Assembly: GCA_036785705.1 (NCBI GenBank)
Contig: JAWUZG010000056.1
Coordinates: forward strand, 2,853,001-2,917,000
Source of the DNA: Acanthornis magna
Lineage: Eukaryota > Chordata > Aves > Passeriformes > Acanthizidae
Direction: 5' to 3'
DNA length: 64,000 nt
Shown one piece after another: positions 51,328-63,547 of the stretch (positions are counted from its first letter, which is position 1; the number at the start of each line of letters is the position of its first letter). The position numbers and the translations under genes were made by a program. The notes under the pieces are model-generated. The model did no database searches. It was not told the DNA's origin and worked only from the letters and a program-made list of their open reading frames with translations.

Positions 51328-51719
51328 TTCCTTTGGAAACAGTGGCTCCTGCAAGGGAGAGGAGCTGCTGGCTGAGTTTGTGGCCTCGCTGTGTCAGTGA
51401 GCAAGGCGTGTGGATGAGCTGGGGCTGGTCAGGAAGCCATCCCTGGTTTATGGACGCTGCACTCACATCCCAGTCTGTCACTGCTCTGCTGGCAGGTGAC
51501 GTGGGCATCAGGCTGTTAAATAAAAGATGAAGGAAGCATTTGATGCATCTGGAACAAAATGCACGGGTCATAGTAAAGAGAATTTCATCTTCACTAAGAT
51601 AGGAAATACTTGTACAAGAAAATCCCTTTTAGCTTTCCAGACCCATCATTCTTCCATTTCAAACAATACCCACAGCACTATCGCCCTACTAAGCCTGACA
51701 TTTCCAGTATATGCGGATT

Positions 51720-52250
51720 AACAGGCAGTAAAAATAATTTTGCATTTATCATGCTGCGCTATATTTTATAGAATAAACTGATGTTGATTTTGTGGTTGAA
51801 TTCAATATGACTCTACTCAGAAATAGCTCACAAGCAAAAATCTTCAGGATTAATTTATGAGTTCAGTTGCATATATTATCCTATCACATTATGCAAATAA
51901 TTAGGAAGAAAATAGCTATTTAGCTTATTTATTATCTCTATAGGGAAAATGTACACATATTTTACATGCATGTTTCAACTATATTTCATCTTCTTATGAT
52001 TGTGAAAAAGCCTTTAATATATTTCTTTACCATGAATTTTAAATTTCACAGTGGAATTAGCTAAATGGTTTGTTTTGCACTTTAATGGATGGGATTTAAA
52101 TCCAGTTTTTCACATCATGCAGGAAACATCTTTTGATATTCTTTTAACTGTTCGTGGTTGTCTTTTCTGCGCACCAAAGACAATTTCTCATTGTTGGAAA
52201 TGGACTTTAAAGGAGTAAAGATGCTCCAAGTTCTTACTCAGAGTTTGTCT
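51720..52250. promoter_or_regulatory. AT-rich putative conserved non-coding element with POU/homeodomain motif
   Basis: The block is AT-rich without long homopolymers or repeat signatures. It is dense in homeodomain-type cores and holds a consensus octamer ATGCAAAT at 51891-51898 fused to ATAATTAGG, a composite of the kind bound by POU and homeodomain factors. A second octamer in reverse orientation, ATTTGCAT, lies at 52675-52682. No long open frame crosses the block. The enhancer role is inferred from motif content only. Confidence 0.35.
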
Positions 52251-54013
52251 TAGAGCTGCCCATCTTTCAGACTCTCTCGGGGGTTATTGTCCGCACTCGC
52301 ACCTGTGTGGAGTCTCACGGGAGCTGTGAGAAAGCTCCGTTCTTGGTCAGCCCTTCCTGCCTGAGGTCTGGGAGGTGATGGTTCTCCCCTCCACAGCTCA
52401 AAGTGCACAACCTGACTGTGCCATGAGCATCTCTCACGTGTGACTTGCTCAGAGCTGTCCTTGCGTGTGTGTCCCAGCGGCTCCGACTGTGCCTAATGAC
52501 AGACATCCACCTGGTGACAAGCTCAATGACTCGTGAAATCCCGGCCCCTGGGCTCGGGCTGCTTATTTATTGGTACACACAAACACAGAGCAGAGAGGGA
52601 ATTTATCACTTTTCAATTTTGGTGACTGAAATGGCTGTTTGGTTATCTGAAAGAGGCGGTGAATGTTTGTAGAGATTTGCATAACAGCCATTTTTCATTT
52701 CACCTTGCTGATGGACACAGTGGATCTGTGAACCTGGCTACAATTCTGCTGCAATTTCCAGGTTTTTTTTTTTAATGTTGACCTATGTGTGTAAATGTCA
52801 TAGGTCTTGTACCATATATCAGAATATATCAAGTGTGTTGGTATGAAGCTGCCATTTAATTTTAAAGGAAGGATGAAACTTTAAATGGTGCTGAGCCATA
52901 ATGTCATAAACTTTGTACTGCCTAGACTCTGTATTTGCACTGTGATGTTTTTCTCCATATGGTGCAGAATAATTTTCTGATTTTTCCCCAGAGTAGTTTT
53001 CCTCTCTGTGTTATCTCTTACATTAACAGTGTCACTAAAGGAAATTATAAATTCTTAGCCTTACCCACGAGCCTGAGGGTGATTTACTGGAGATGTGTCA
53101 ATATCTGTTTTTATTAATGTTGATACACTCTGTGCAAACTTCTCTGTACATGTTTACAACTAATTTGTATCTGAACTTGGGGTACACTGAGTGTAAAGTC
53201 TCCGGAACACTAAGCCATGTCTGCTTTGCCAAGTCATGCAGATGAAAGGGAATGGATCTAGCATTGCTGCTGTTCAATTTGAGTAATAGTAGCGGTTGTT
53301 ATTATTATATAAATAACCACATACAGAGAAAACATTTAATAGGGTGAAAGGGAGAAACGGTGTTGTGTCCCCTGCACTTCATGAAAATGATCAGTGAAAT
53401 GCAACTTTTAATGTTCTTCTCTATTGTTCTTGTATGGATTCAGTCCCAAAAGCTACATTGCTCATTTTGGAATTCATTGCTTCCAGTGCTCAAAGCAGTG
53501 GTGATATACTGAGAAAAGAAGAAAACAAGGAGGTGCTCCATAAAGAAAGGCTTTCCACACAGAACCCAATTCTTTTGCAGGTGTACACGTGCGACCTTTT
53601 TCTTGTCATTATCTATGCACGCACAGCCTCTGATTCAGAAATTTTTTTGGCACTTTAATGTACTGTGGTACAGCTTTCGCTGCCTTGGCTTACTCACTCG
53701 AAATTAGCCCTAGTAAATACTAACTTGGAGTGATTTGTACAGTGCTGACAATGTGTTGCTTGGCTGAGTAACTTGTAAAAAAGACTGCAATAATTAGCTC
53801 CTACAAGTTCACATTTTCTTTCATATTTGAATATATGGATTGTCATTTGCTGCAAGGCTCTGCATGTGTCAGTAGTTCCTCACATTGACTTTTTGGTCCT
53901 TTGAACTGCTCAGCAATCTCTAGTGCCTCCATCCCTTTGCACGTTGATGGTGAGCTAAATACAGGTGTTCCTACCCATCCTTTTTTATAGCATTACAGAG
54001 GAATGGGGCTCCA

Positions 54014-54039
54014 AACCTCCTCTAGGAGGTTCTAGGAGG
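54014..54039. repeat. Palindrome with overlapping direct repeat
   Basis: AACCTCCT-CT-AGGAGGTT (54014-54031) is an inverted repeat. TCTAGGAGG occurs twice in tandem (54021-54029 and 54031-54039), so the right arm is shared by both structures. Confidence 0.55.
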
Positions 54040-55189
54040 ATGTGTTTTCCTCTGAGTCACTGTTTCTGTTCTGCGTCAGCACCGCTTCATTCTCTAATGT
54101 CAGTCAGCTTTGTTTTTTCACCCCAAAAGCATCTAATAGTATTAGGGAGTATTTATTTATGTTTAGGTCATCATACCATTGGTGTTCCTTTTGAAAGTTT
54201 AATCTAAACACTGCTGTCCTTTTTGGTCATTACTTTATTAGTTCTATTTGTTGGCAGTGAAAAGTGTGTCCTTTTCCTTCAAGTCTTCTTTTTCAGTGGA
54301 AACAGGGTGCCCAAGCAGAGAATGCATCTTTTTTTTTTCCCCTCAGAATTTCAATATATTATATTTATCTAGCTTTCATCTTCTTTTTCTGTGCTCTTTT
54401 ACAGACATACTGTTATTGATGTGAATCAGAGGAGTCACGGATAATGACTGTATTATGGCTCATGTGTTAATGTGTTTTTCTGTCTTTACATTTTCATTTT
54501 TTAATGTTACATTTCTTTTTTGTTTGACAGAAATACGTTTTAAAGGATTTAAAAGTTTAAAAAACCACTGCCCTGGAAATGTGATGATTTGGCTGGGAAG
54601 GCACTAACAATGGTGGTTGGTGCAACTGAGAATTTTGTTTTTCAATCCTTCGCTTACACAAGCCAGTACTGAGAGACCTTTAATTTACGTTGCCAGCATA
54701 GAGAGATAGCCACAAGAACTGCTCTGTAATATCCTTTTAAACAGTATTTTTCATCCACCTATAATGAAAGGTGTCTGTTTTATGTTGCTGCCCATTCATC
54801 ATTCCTCGGACACCTGCTGCCTCAGTCAGTTACTTCTTAAATCTGAGTTAACCTTCTAATGTAATCCTGCTCTCCTTTCTTCCTTGCTTAAACTTATTAT
54901 TCCATGAAGCAAGCAGTCCAACATGAGTCCAGTCACCTGTGAGCACACGGTGTAGGATTTAACATCTATCGCTTGTGCGTGCTGTTCCTTGGAGCAGTGG
55001 ATTTTCACCACATCTTTATGAGCAGAGGAGCAAAGTACCCAACTCATCTGAACTATTCATTGTATGCTCAGGGGTTTGCTTTATGTTTTCCCTCCCTGGC
55101 TTAGGACTGCACATTGTTCTCTAATTCATTCTGCAGTCAAGAATGGAACAATTAGCCACAAACTCTCAAGCTCTGGCAGATGATTAATC

Positions 55190-55202
55190 AAAAAAAAAAA
55201 AA
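55190..55202 (+). repeat. A13 homopolymer
   Basis: Thirteen A residues in plain sequence. Confidence 0.75.
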
Positions 55203-55539
55203 TTAACTTTGGCTGATAATGCTACTCTATGAATTATGAGCTGGCAGTAAGCCAGGGAATACTCCTATTGTCCCTTGTACAGACAGCCCATCCTGCCTGA
55301 CTCAAGTGCACCAGAAGTAGTAACATTTTTCATCTTAGAGAATTTTAACCATTATATTTTTGAGCATTTTAGCTCCTTAGTGCAGTGTTTGTGAATCTCT
55401 CTTAGCCAGCCACCATGTAATCCTCACAGAAAAAAACAAACAAACAACCTTAATTCCTTTGTATTTCAGTGTAATTTGGAAGTTGAAGGGGGAGGTGGTA
55501 AATCAAGTTTAAAGCATTTAGGTAAACAGCCACATTGCA

Positions 55540-55640
55540 AAATCTTATTGTTATAATTACAAAGGTTTTAATTAAAAATGCCAGCCACAAAAAAATCCTT
55601 TGTAGGTCTCTGCCAGTGATTGCAAATCAGTTTCCATCTG
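55540..55640. promoter_or_regulatory. Putative regulatory element with paired TCF/LEF-like sites
   Basis: Two CCTTTGT(A) motifs face each other: ACAAAGG at 55559-55565 and CCTTTGT at 55597-55603. Between them lies TTTTAATTAAAAAT. The flanks (TTATAATTAC, GATTGCAAATCA) carry further homeobox-type cores. These are short motifs, so binding is inference. Confidence 0.25.
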
Positions 55641-57206
55641 TGCTTTGGCATTGACACACAGCCAAGTTCCTGTGCAGGGTATATTTATGTTACTTTTACT
55701 GTTAGTACTCATTTTTGTCATGTTTTCCTAGGCCCCTATAGGTTTCTATACCTTGCCCTGGTCCCCAGGCAGCAGGCTGAGTAACACTGGGGCAATGGGG
55801 TGGTTTTGGCTGGAGAGTATTAGTGATCCCAAAAGCACTTGAATGACATTAACAATTACCTGCTGCAAATGGAGTTATTCCTGGGGAAAGGAATCTCAGC
55901 TTCGCTTCCTAAACACAGTCTGGTTTGCTTACTAATAAGTATTATGAACCACTCCTCTGAGCTTGGATTTGTCAGCTCAGATCTCTGGAAGTCTTTCTGG
56001 ATGACAGTGCAAATCTGTAGTTCTGCTTGGAAACAAGTGTCATTTCCACAATGAGCCTAGACAGGATTTTTTTTCCCCTGAAAAACACTGTGATGAAACC
56101 CATGCTACAGAAAACCTGGTTTTGCTCTGAGGAGGAGGATTACTGTTTCTGCTTCTCATAATTGCTTATCTGTACTGGCACACATATGGAATTGTTTTTC
56201 ATCCACCAGCAAAAGGATTTCTAGAAAAGTGCTCCACTCCCAGTATAGGGGTGAAAAGCAGAGGTATTACAGAAGAGCGAGAGCCTGGGACTGTCTTACA
56301 TGCTTTTCAGCTCTTTACTGGATGATTGTTGATTCCAAGATTGCACTTTTCAAATTAAATCTTTTTTAAAAATTGCCATTATAGGCAAATGGAAAAATAC
56401 TCAAGACATAGAGTGAATCTCTGGGGCACTAATAATTAAAAGTTGTTGCCAAGACTTTACACAATGCTCTGAAATTTCCATTAATATTTTAATTCATTCC
56501 TCAACAACACATGGTGTTTGGCCCATTTCAGGACTGATTTGGTGGGCTTCCAATACAGGAGCCATAGCTTAATTGAGTACTTATTGTGAAAAGGTTTGTG
56601 TAGGATCCAGTTAGTGTTTAGATTTACTTTCTTACACATACTTCACATTAACAGTTCCAAGGATGAAATAATAGGACTTAATACTGACTACCGGGGAAAA
56701 AAAGAGAAGTAGTCAAATTAAGTACAAATGAAAAGTATTTTGCAGTAACTTGATGAGTCTTGGCATAAGCTTGGCTGCTCTTATCTGTAGCTAAACTAAG
56801 ATAACTAATGATGAGCTTTTCGAAGTCTGAAGGAAAAAAAGTTCAGGAATCAGTGTCTTAAGAGGGTCATATCTGCCAGTAAGAATCAGTCTGTGCTTTG
56901 GGAGTGTGTTGGTAGCACAAGTTACGTGAAAAATGACAAATGGCAAATTTTGAGCAGAATCTGTCCATCTGTGTAATCATATCGAGGGCTGCCCTCATTA
57001 CTGTCAGAGCCAGGCAGTGCACAGTTTTTGGTAGCTCAAAGTCTGAACAAGGCACAGCAGCACTGTGATCCCTAGAAGGAGAGCCAAGACCCAGGAACTG
57101 AAGGGATGCAGATGCTTTGCCAGCTCCCAGCTGTGGTGGTGTGTCAATGTGTCCCAGGGCCCTTTCGGCAAAATCAGCCCAATTAGCCCTGGTCAGCAGT
57201 TGTGAG

Positions 57207-57440
57207 CGCTTTGGGTTTTTCTGCTGTAGTTTCAGGGCAGGTTTGTGAGCTGCCTCAGGAGCTGTGCTCGCAGCAGCAGTGCAGGGCTGTGCTCTGCTGT
57301 GCTGCTGCTCTGAGGCTGAGCACTGATCCCAGGCCTCGGAGCAAAGCCGCGGCTGCTGCTGCAGCGCGTCTGTCCGAGGGGCACGGGAGCTTTCCTGCCA
57401 CAGGCAAGGGACAGGCCTGGAGAGCTGCTGCTGGAAGCGC
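57207..57440. promoter_or_regulatory. CpG-dense islet rich in CTG/CAG
   Basis: Ten CpG dinucleotides lie in this stretch, seven of them within about 48 bases (57337-57384, around CCGCGG and GCGCG). CpG is scarce in the surrounding AT-leaning DNA. The left half is an imperfect GCTGTGCT/GCAGCAG array. A 119-codon + frame crosses it but starts at a non-ATG codon and is low-complexity (an alanine run), so I do not call a gene. It could be a small CpG island, an orphan promoter, or a remnant of a GC-rich repeat. Confidence 0.35.
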
Positions 57441-58178
57441 TTTGCCTCTTTCTCCAGACTCCTGGTCCAGTCTGCTTTGTGGTCCCAGTAACCCCAGCTC
57501 AGCCTGGTTCCCCTGTCCTGTCAGACTCCTTTATGCTGGGTATCCCTCCCCTCAGAGATGACTTTCCAATTGTTTCACAGACCCACGGGTCCTACTTGTT
57601 TCCCCAGTATGCTCCTTATTTTTCTTATTAGCTGCTGGCAACATCTGCAAATAGGGAAACTTTTGGCACTGTCAGCTAATTGAAATTTCTGTGGGACGAA
57701 GTAGCCCCTGCTGACACTTCAGTTTAACTGCTTTGCTTTCTATTAGCAACTTTTTGTTGTGTAGATACTCAGGCTGTAAGAAATATACTGCTTTTAGATA
57801 AAACTATAATTCAGACTGCTTTAGGAGGGAACAAGTAATGTTGATTGATGCTGCTGCTTAACATTCTTTCTGTGTTCATGCTAAAAATTTCCAGTCAGAA
57901 AATATTTTTCTACTGTATTGCTCACACTTTGCAAATCTGTTTCTCTCTCCCTTACTATAGAACTTAATCAGGTACTTCATAAATATGATCCTTTCCCCTC
58001 TGTCCCTCCTCCTGTCACGAAATCCAGGCTTGTCCTTACTAATAGCTGCTTCATGAAACAAGAGATTACTTTGGAAAGTCTCTCTTCCCTTCCTTGCTCA
58101 GTAGAAAGGGTTCTACGTTATTGCTTACATAGAAGAACATTGTAATATTTATTATTAAGAAAAATATTTTCCATGCAG

Positions 58179-58244
58179 AAGGCCAGGCCCTGCCAGTGCC
58201 AAAAGAAGCACTCTCTGGTATTTAGGAAGGAGTCTTGAGGGAAG
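58179..58244 (+). other. Exon-like 66-nt segment
   Basis: It is bounded by acceptor ATTTTCCATGCAG and a strong donor AAG|GTAAGACT (GT at 58245). The length is 66 nt, a multiple of three. One phase is open throughout, beginning RPGPASAKRSTLWY. The pyrimidine tract is short. There is no recognised homology. Confidence 0.15.
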
Positions 58245-60768
58245 GTAAGACTATGGTTTGTGATGAAGGAAAAAATCAACTATCTGAAACATTCACTGCT
58301 GTGAAGGAGATCTTTGTGATGTTGATCAAGACTTTCTGGGTTAAGACTGCCCCTGGTAGGCTAGAGCAGGCCACTGTGATTCACTGCAGCTGGTGGCACT
58401 CTGTGATTACTGGTGAGGAGACTCCTCGAGGAATGCTCAAATAAAGTACAACAGTGGCAGTAATTCCATCTAGCCAAGTTAGTATCACACTAAAGAGCAA
58501 CTAGCATGGGCTGTGGAACAGCAGCCACCTCCCAACAGCACCAGCTTGGTATGTCCCAGCAACCAGAGGAACAATCCTTGAGGAGCCTTAGCTCTGCCCT
58601 TCAGTCCCTCGAAACTCTGTGCTGCCACAGCTGTGCTGCAGCTTTCAGTCACAGTGCCTGGATGTGAGAGAGCATGTGCTGAAGTTTTAGTGAGATAGAT
58701 GTGAAAACTGATTCACCACTGACACCTGAATGGGTCTGAATAAAGAACACACAGTGGCCACATGTATCTAGGTGGAAAAGAGAACTGACAGTACAGAGCC
58801 TCTGAAATCTATGAGAATCCCATCAAAATCTGCTTTGGTAATGCAAAATTTTTAGACTAAAAATAAAATATGTCTCTTTCTTTAAATCCAGGCTGTCTTT
58901 ATGCACCGCCAAGTGACAAAATAGGCCTGATTGTTTTTTCATTTCTATTTTTTTTAAACCTCCAGCAGTCACCTTTAAGAATCTGACCCTTATTCTTTGT
59001 GCAGGGAGATAATTACTCACTCTCAATTGCTATCCCTAGGACCAGTTAATGAATGCTACATAATAAACAGAAGTAGGGCAACTGGATGAGAACAATGCAC
59101 AGGTGGGTAAGAAGACTTCATTTGGTGAGAAGATAATGAACATGAGAACTTGTGGTTTGTCTAAATACCACCCTTGCCTCCTCCTCAGATAGCTCCTGCA
59201 TTGTTACTGCTCTTCCTCAGTCAGTCTTTCTACTTGTTAAGTGACAAGAGGAAGGTGGTTACAAAGCAAAGAGAGGTTTCCTCAGCAGAGATTCAGGCAC
59301 AAGAGGATCCTGTCTCTCTCTCTCAGACCCATCCTAAATATATTTATTTTCTAATGTGCTATCCTGTACCTTCCCAAACGAGGCTAATTCTTCAGGCAGA
59401 ATAATCACTGCTTTGCCGTGCCAGGTTTTATTATCTCTCTGCAAGACTCATCCCTTCTTCCCTAACAAAAGTGTACCAAATCCAGCCTTTGGAGGAGAGG
59501 ACAGGATTGATTCTTGATGCATTGGTTTGTGATGTTAGTGCTGAGAGGAAAAGCGACTGTGCTGGCCCTAGCACTGCAGGTGTTGCCATCTGCACTGCAC
59601 AGCTGCACTCTGCAGCCAAGCTTTACTGTGCATCTCAGGAATATGAATCTCTCCCAGCGGAGTTTAATGGCCCATACACACACAGGAAGGTAACGCTGCT
59701 GTCCAGCTGAAGAGGATCAATGGATAATACAGATAAGAATTTCCTGTGCCTGACAGCCTCTCCATAGCTGCAGTTTGAGCCACAGTGCATCTGTGCTTTT
59801 TAGCCAGCGCTAGCTCATGATGAGACTGGTGTTATGCGAAGTCAGCAGCAGAGGTAAATGACTCAGTGACAGGAATATTGAAGATGGACACAGAGCCAGG
59901 CTATACATTCTTTCTGCTCTGTGTTTTGTTAACCTGACTGACATGCATAGAAAGGAAATGGGGTCTGAAGGTCTCTGACTTGTTAACCAAAGTATTAATT
60001 GCTTAGAAATTGCAAAAGTTAGTTTAGTAATGTGGCTTCTGGTATTCCCAACACGACTTGACTTTTTATAATGTCCTGTTTGAACTGGAAATTAGTTGAG
60101 GTAGAATTTGTCTGAGTGTGTCTTCCTGAGACTGTTTTTAAAATTTCACCTAAACCTGTCAAAGGCATGTTTAATACTCAAAATGGCAGAAACCATAGCC
60201 AGAACAGCTTCCAGCTAGATATGTGGTAGGAACATTATGCACACCATTTGCTAATACAGGCACGTACAGGCCAGCAGTAGCTCCAGAATCCCTGCCAGAG
60301 CTCATGAGAACATAGTTGGCCATAAACTTTCCTCTGACTTGGGCAAGGGCATATCTAATTCCAGTTGTCTCATGTCCACTAGCTGCAAAATGGAGGTATC
60401 AAAGCAACAGTGCCAGAATAAACTGGGATTTCTTGAGGGTTTGCAGTGAGAGACTGAGACATGATAATTGAAGAAACCTGCCATGGGCTGTATTTGCATA
60501 GGTGTGTGTATATTTTTCTTGAGCAAACAGGCTGGTTTTGTGTGCCAAGAGCTCGCCACATGTGTGATGGGCTGATGAGGAAACACTCTGTATGTTCCAT
60601 TCAGTGCATGTTTGAAGGGGAAAAACTGAATTGCAAGTCTTATCTCTTCTGTAATGGTCCAGGGAAATGTGGAGAAATGGTGTCACACCCAAACCTTCAA
60701 AAGAGTGAACCTGTCAAAGGCTGCACCTCCACAGGACTCATGGCCCTGTTCATCCAAAACTAAAAGCC

Positions 60769-60782
60769 TTTTTTTTTTTTTT
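60769..60782 (+). repeat. T14 homopolymer
   Basis: Fourteen T residues in plain sequence. Confidence 0.75.
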
Positions 60783-63504
60783 AATAGCATCCTTTGGAAT
60801 AGGAGTTAACTTTATCTCTTTAATGATCTTATAAAAGGGTGCATCTTTCCTGAATTATTTCTCTCAGACCTTGGCCCATGAAGACAGGGAGCCAAATCAA
60901 GAACTGTTACTCAAGAACTCCCTGAATAGGGAAAAATTTCTCTCCTGCTTTTGAACTCTAACCCCTCTTCCTTCCCATGCCCTCTGCCGACAGATTTTAA
61001 GATAAACTTTAAAACCTTTGTTTGAACTCCAGCAAATCTCCCCCAGCAGTCAGCATTGGCAGATTCCATGTTGCAGGGCATAGAACTGGTGAAAATCCAA
61101 GTGCAGTCCCCGGTGAAGATCAGCTATGAAAGGCCTCCTGGTCTCCTGTGGAGTGCATTATCCAGGCTTCTCCAACTCAGTGTGCCACAGCATCTTTGAC
61201 TGTTTTCTTCAGGTTCCAGCTGAATCCTTGCTGATAAGTGAGCTAGAGGTGCTCTTTGTATTCCATGTATAAGCATGTTTGGAGCTTGCTTGAATATTCC
61301 TACGTGATACTGGCTTTCAGGGTCTGCATGGACTTAGCTGGTTGGAGGTTATAAGCCCTGGATTTATAGGAATTCTTATTGTGTTCTTATCCTTCACTGG
61401 TGTTTGATTTACATCTACAAAAGTCATTCCCAGAAGGAATGTAACTAGATTTTTCTTCCAGATATTTAATTTAATTGGTGATTGTTTACATGAGAATCCT
61501 TGCCAAAGTGAGATGATTTGGCAGTCCTCTGGAATGTAAAGGTTAAGTATATTGATTTCATCGTTTCCCAAAGGAGCTGTTCTTTTTGTGCAAAAGCATC
61601 ATTGGTTTTGTTCTTGTGTCTGAAACTTTGTTTACATGGATTTAATTGAATTTTGTCTATATTGTACAGCAAGCAGGAGATGGCAGTTTCATATAGTTCT
61701 TTCTTCCTGGAATACAGATTTTTGGACTCTTGGTTTGTTAATAAATCCTGAGTTTCCCTGAGCAGTAATTCTTCAGAGCTTTCAATGCCATAAATACTGA
61801 AAATAAGGAAAATCTGTCCTGCCGTTATACACGCAGTTAATAGGAGCTATTTGTAGTGATGGCAGGATCTTATACCTTGGTCTTAATGTGATCGGTACTG
61901 TCCTTAGCTTACAAATAAACATGTCTGAAGTGTTAGCTTACAAGCAGTGTCTATAAACCACATTTATTTTAACATTAGACACAAGCTTCTGACAGTCTCA
62001 GCTTTTGAATTGTACATTCCTGGAGCAAAGTGAATACAAAGCCAGAATTGCTAACTTTGTTTTCAGAAATCACGTATGTAATTTATTTCCCACTTATGCA
62101 AAAAGTTGGTTGGATTTTGGATCTGTAATTTATGAGTAAGCTGTTTGTTACCACTCAGGAGCTGAACAGCAATTGGAACACCCTGGCTGGAGAGTTCTTT
62201 CATCTGCTGTAGCACGGATAGGCCTTGATCAGAGCACAGGGCTGGATGGACCACTGAGCTGCTGAACAGCCTGCTGAGGATCCGAATGTCACAGCTCCCT
62301 CTCAGCTGTGTGCTGTGGATCTAGCCATTTCTTCTTCTGGTCACATCTTTTATTGACAGTGGTTTTCCACTTCCTTTAGATTCATCAACAGTTTTTCTCA
62401 GTGATCCTTTTTGTGATCCAGGTCCAGACAAAGTGATTCATTTCAGAGAGTGGAGGAATGCCAGCTGTATTCTAGTTCTGCATAATAATTTGTCTCCCTT
62501 GGGTCCATTCCGCTGGTCTAAGTTGGAAGTTGATTATGAAGCAGGTGCCCATCCCTGGATTGTACTGCAGAATCAGATTCCAGTCTGATGGCTCAGAGAC
62601 AAAGTAACTCCTACTGTAAAGTGCAATTTGGACGGAGATAAATCAGGAGCAAATGTGATCCTTGTAAACTTAAATTAAAAATATCTCTGCTTCTCCTAGC
62701 AAAATGTTTCTTTCTGACATAACCTCCCCGACACAGGGACTGAGTGTTAACAAATGAGGCTTCTGCGTAGATATTTCTCATTCCTTCTTATCGTGTCAAA
62801 GTTGGCAATAGATTTCCCGATATTTTCTTTCTCTTTCCCTCATTCCTGCAGGACTCAGCCTTAACTCAAGAATTTCTTTTGATCCATAGAGATCTTTAGG
62901 AAATTAATTTCACATATTTGATGTTCCAAATACTTTGTGACTCTTACGGGTATATTGCTGGACATGCTGGCAATAGTTAAAAAAGCCCCGACCCAGCAGC
63001 TGCAGGAATTCATGCCCATTACGGAAAATCCAGCATGCTTTCTTTGGTATGGCAATACCAAAAGTCTGCTGGCATACCCAACTAAAGTACTTAGAACCAT
63101 ATAAAGGGAATGCCTTTTAGGAATTGGATAAAAACACAGACATCATGTTTTCCATCAATTAGATGTTGAGAAGTCCCAGACATACAATGCTGCAAGTGAA
63201 ATTAGATGCCTTGGGAAACGTATTCCAAATGGAAATCTAATATGTGGGATCCTGACTCAGTCACCACTCCCTCAGTTTTTTACCCTCCCAAAAATATATT
63301 TGGATACACTAGTAATGTAAATATGGTAACATTACACCCAGTAAATATGCACAGATTGGATCATGCGAGCTGCACTGAATGCAGCCATAGACAAACCACA
63401 GACTTGCCTATAGGTATTTTAAAAACCTGCCAATAATGCCCATTTGCCGAGTTTCCTATGTTAACTGCAGATGTGCAGCGCTACTATTTGTGGAATCCTT
63501 TCAG

Positions 63505-63547
63505 CAAACCGTGTATTATTTATAAATGGAAAATGGGGGAGTTTATG
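63505..63547 (+). other. Exon-like 43-nt segment
   Basis: Acceptor GGAATCCTTTCAG and donor ATG|GTGAGCC enclose 43 nt with two open phases (KPCIIYKWKMGEFM or NRVLFINGKWGSL). It lies in an AT-rich, conserved-looking stretch (63420-63620). Confidence 0.12.

Larger units (their letters stand above)
52251..57206. other. Non-coding stretch, no gene seen
   Basis: It starts with a GC-richer piece (52260-52570) of unknown origin. A reverse octamer ATTTGCAT lies at 52675-52682. The patch 56340-56600 is AT-rich, TAAT-rich and repeat-free, like a conserved non-coding element. No gene. Confidence 0.5.

Noticed and set aside
59405..59710. Open + strand frame of 102 codons
   Set aside because: No ATG start, no clear acceptor at its beginning, weak donor, no recognised family.
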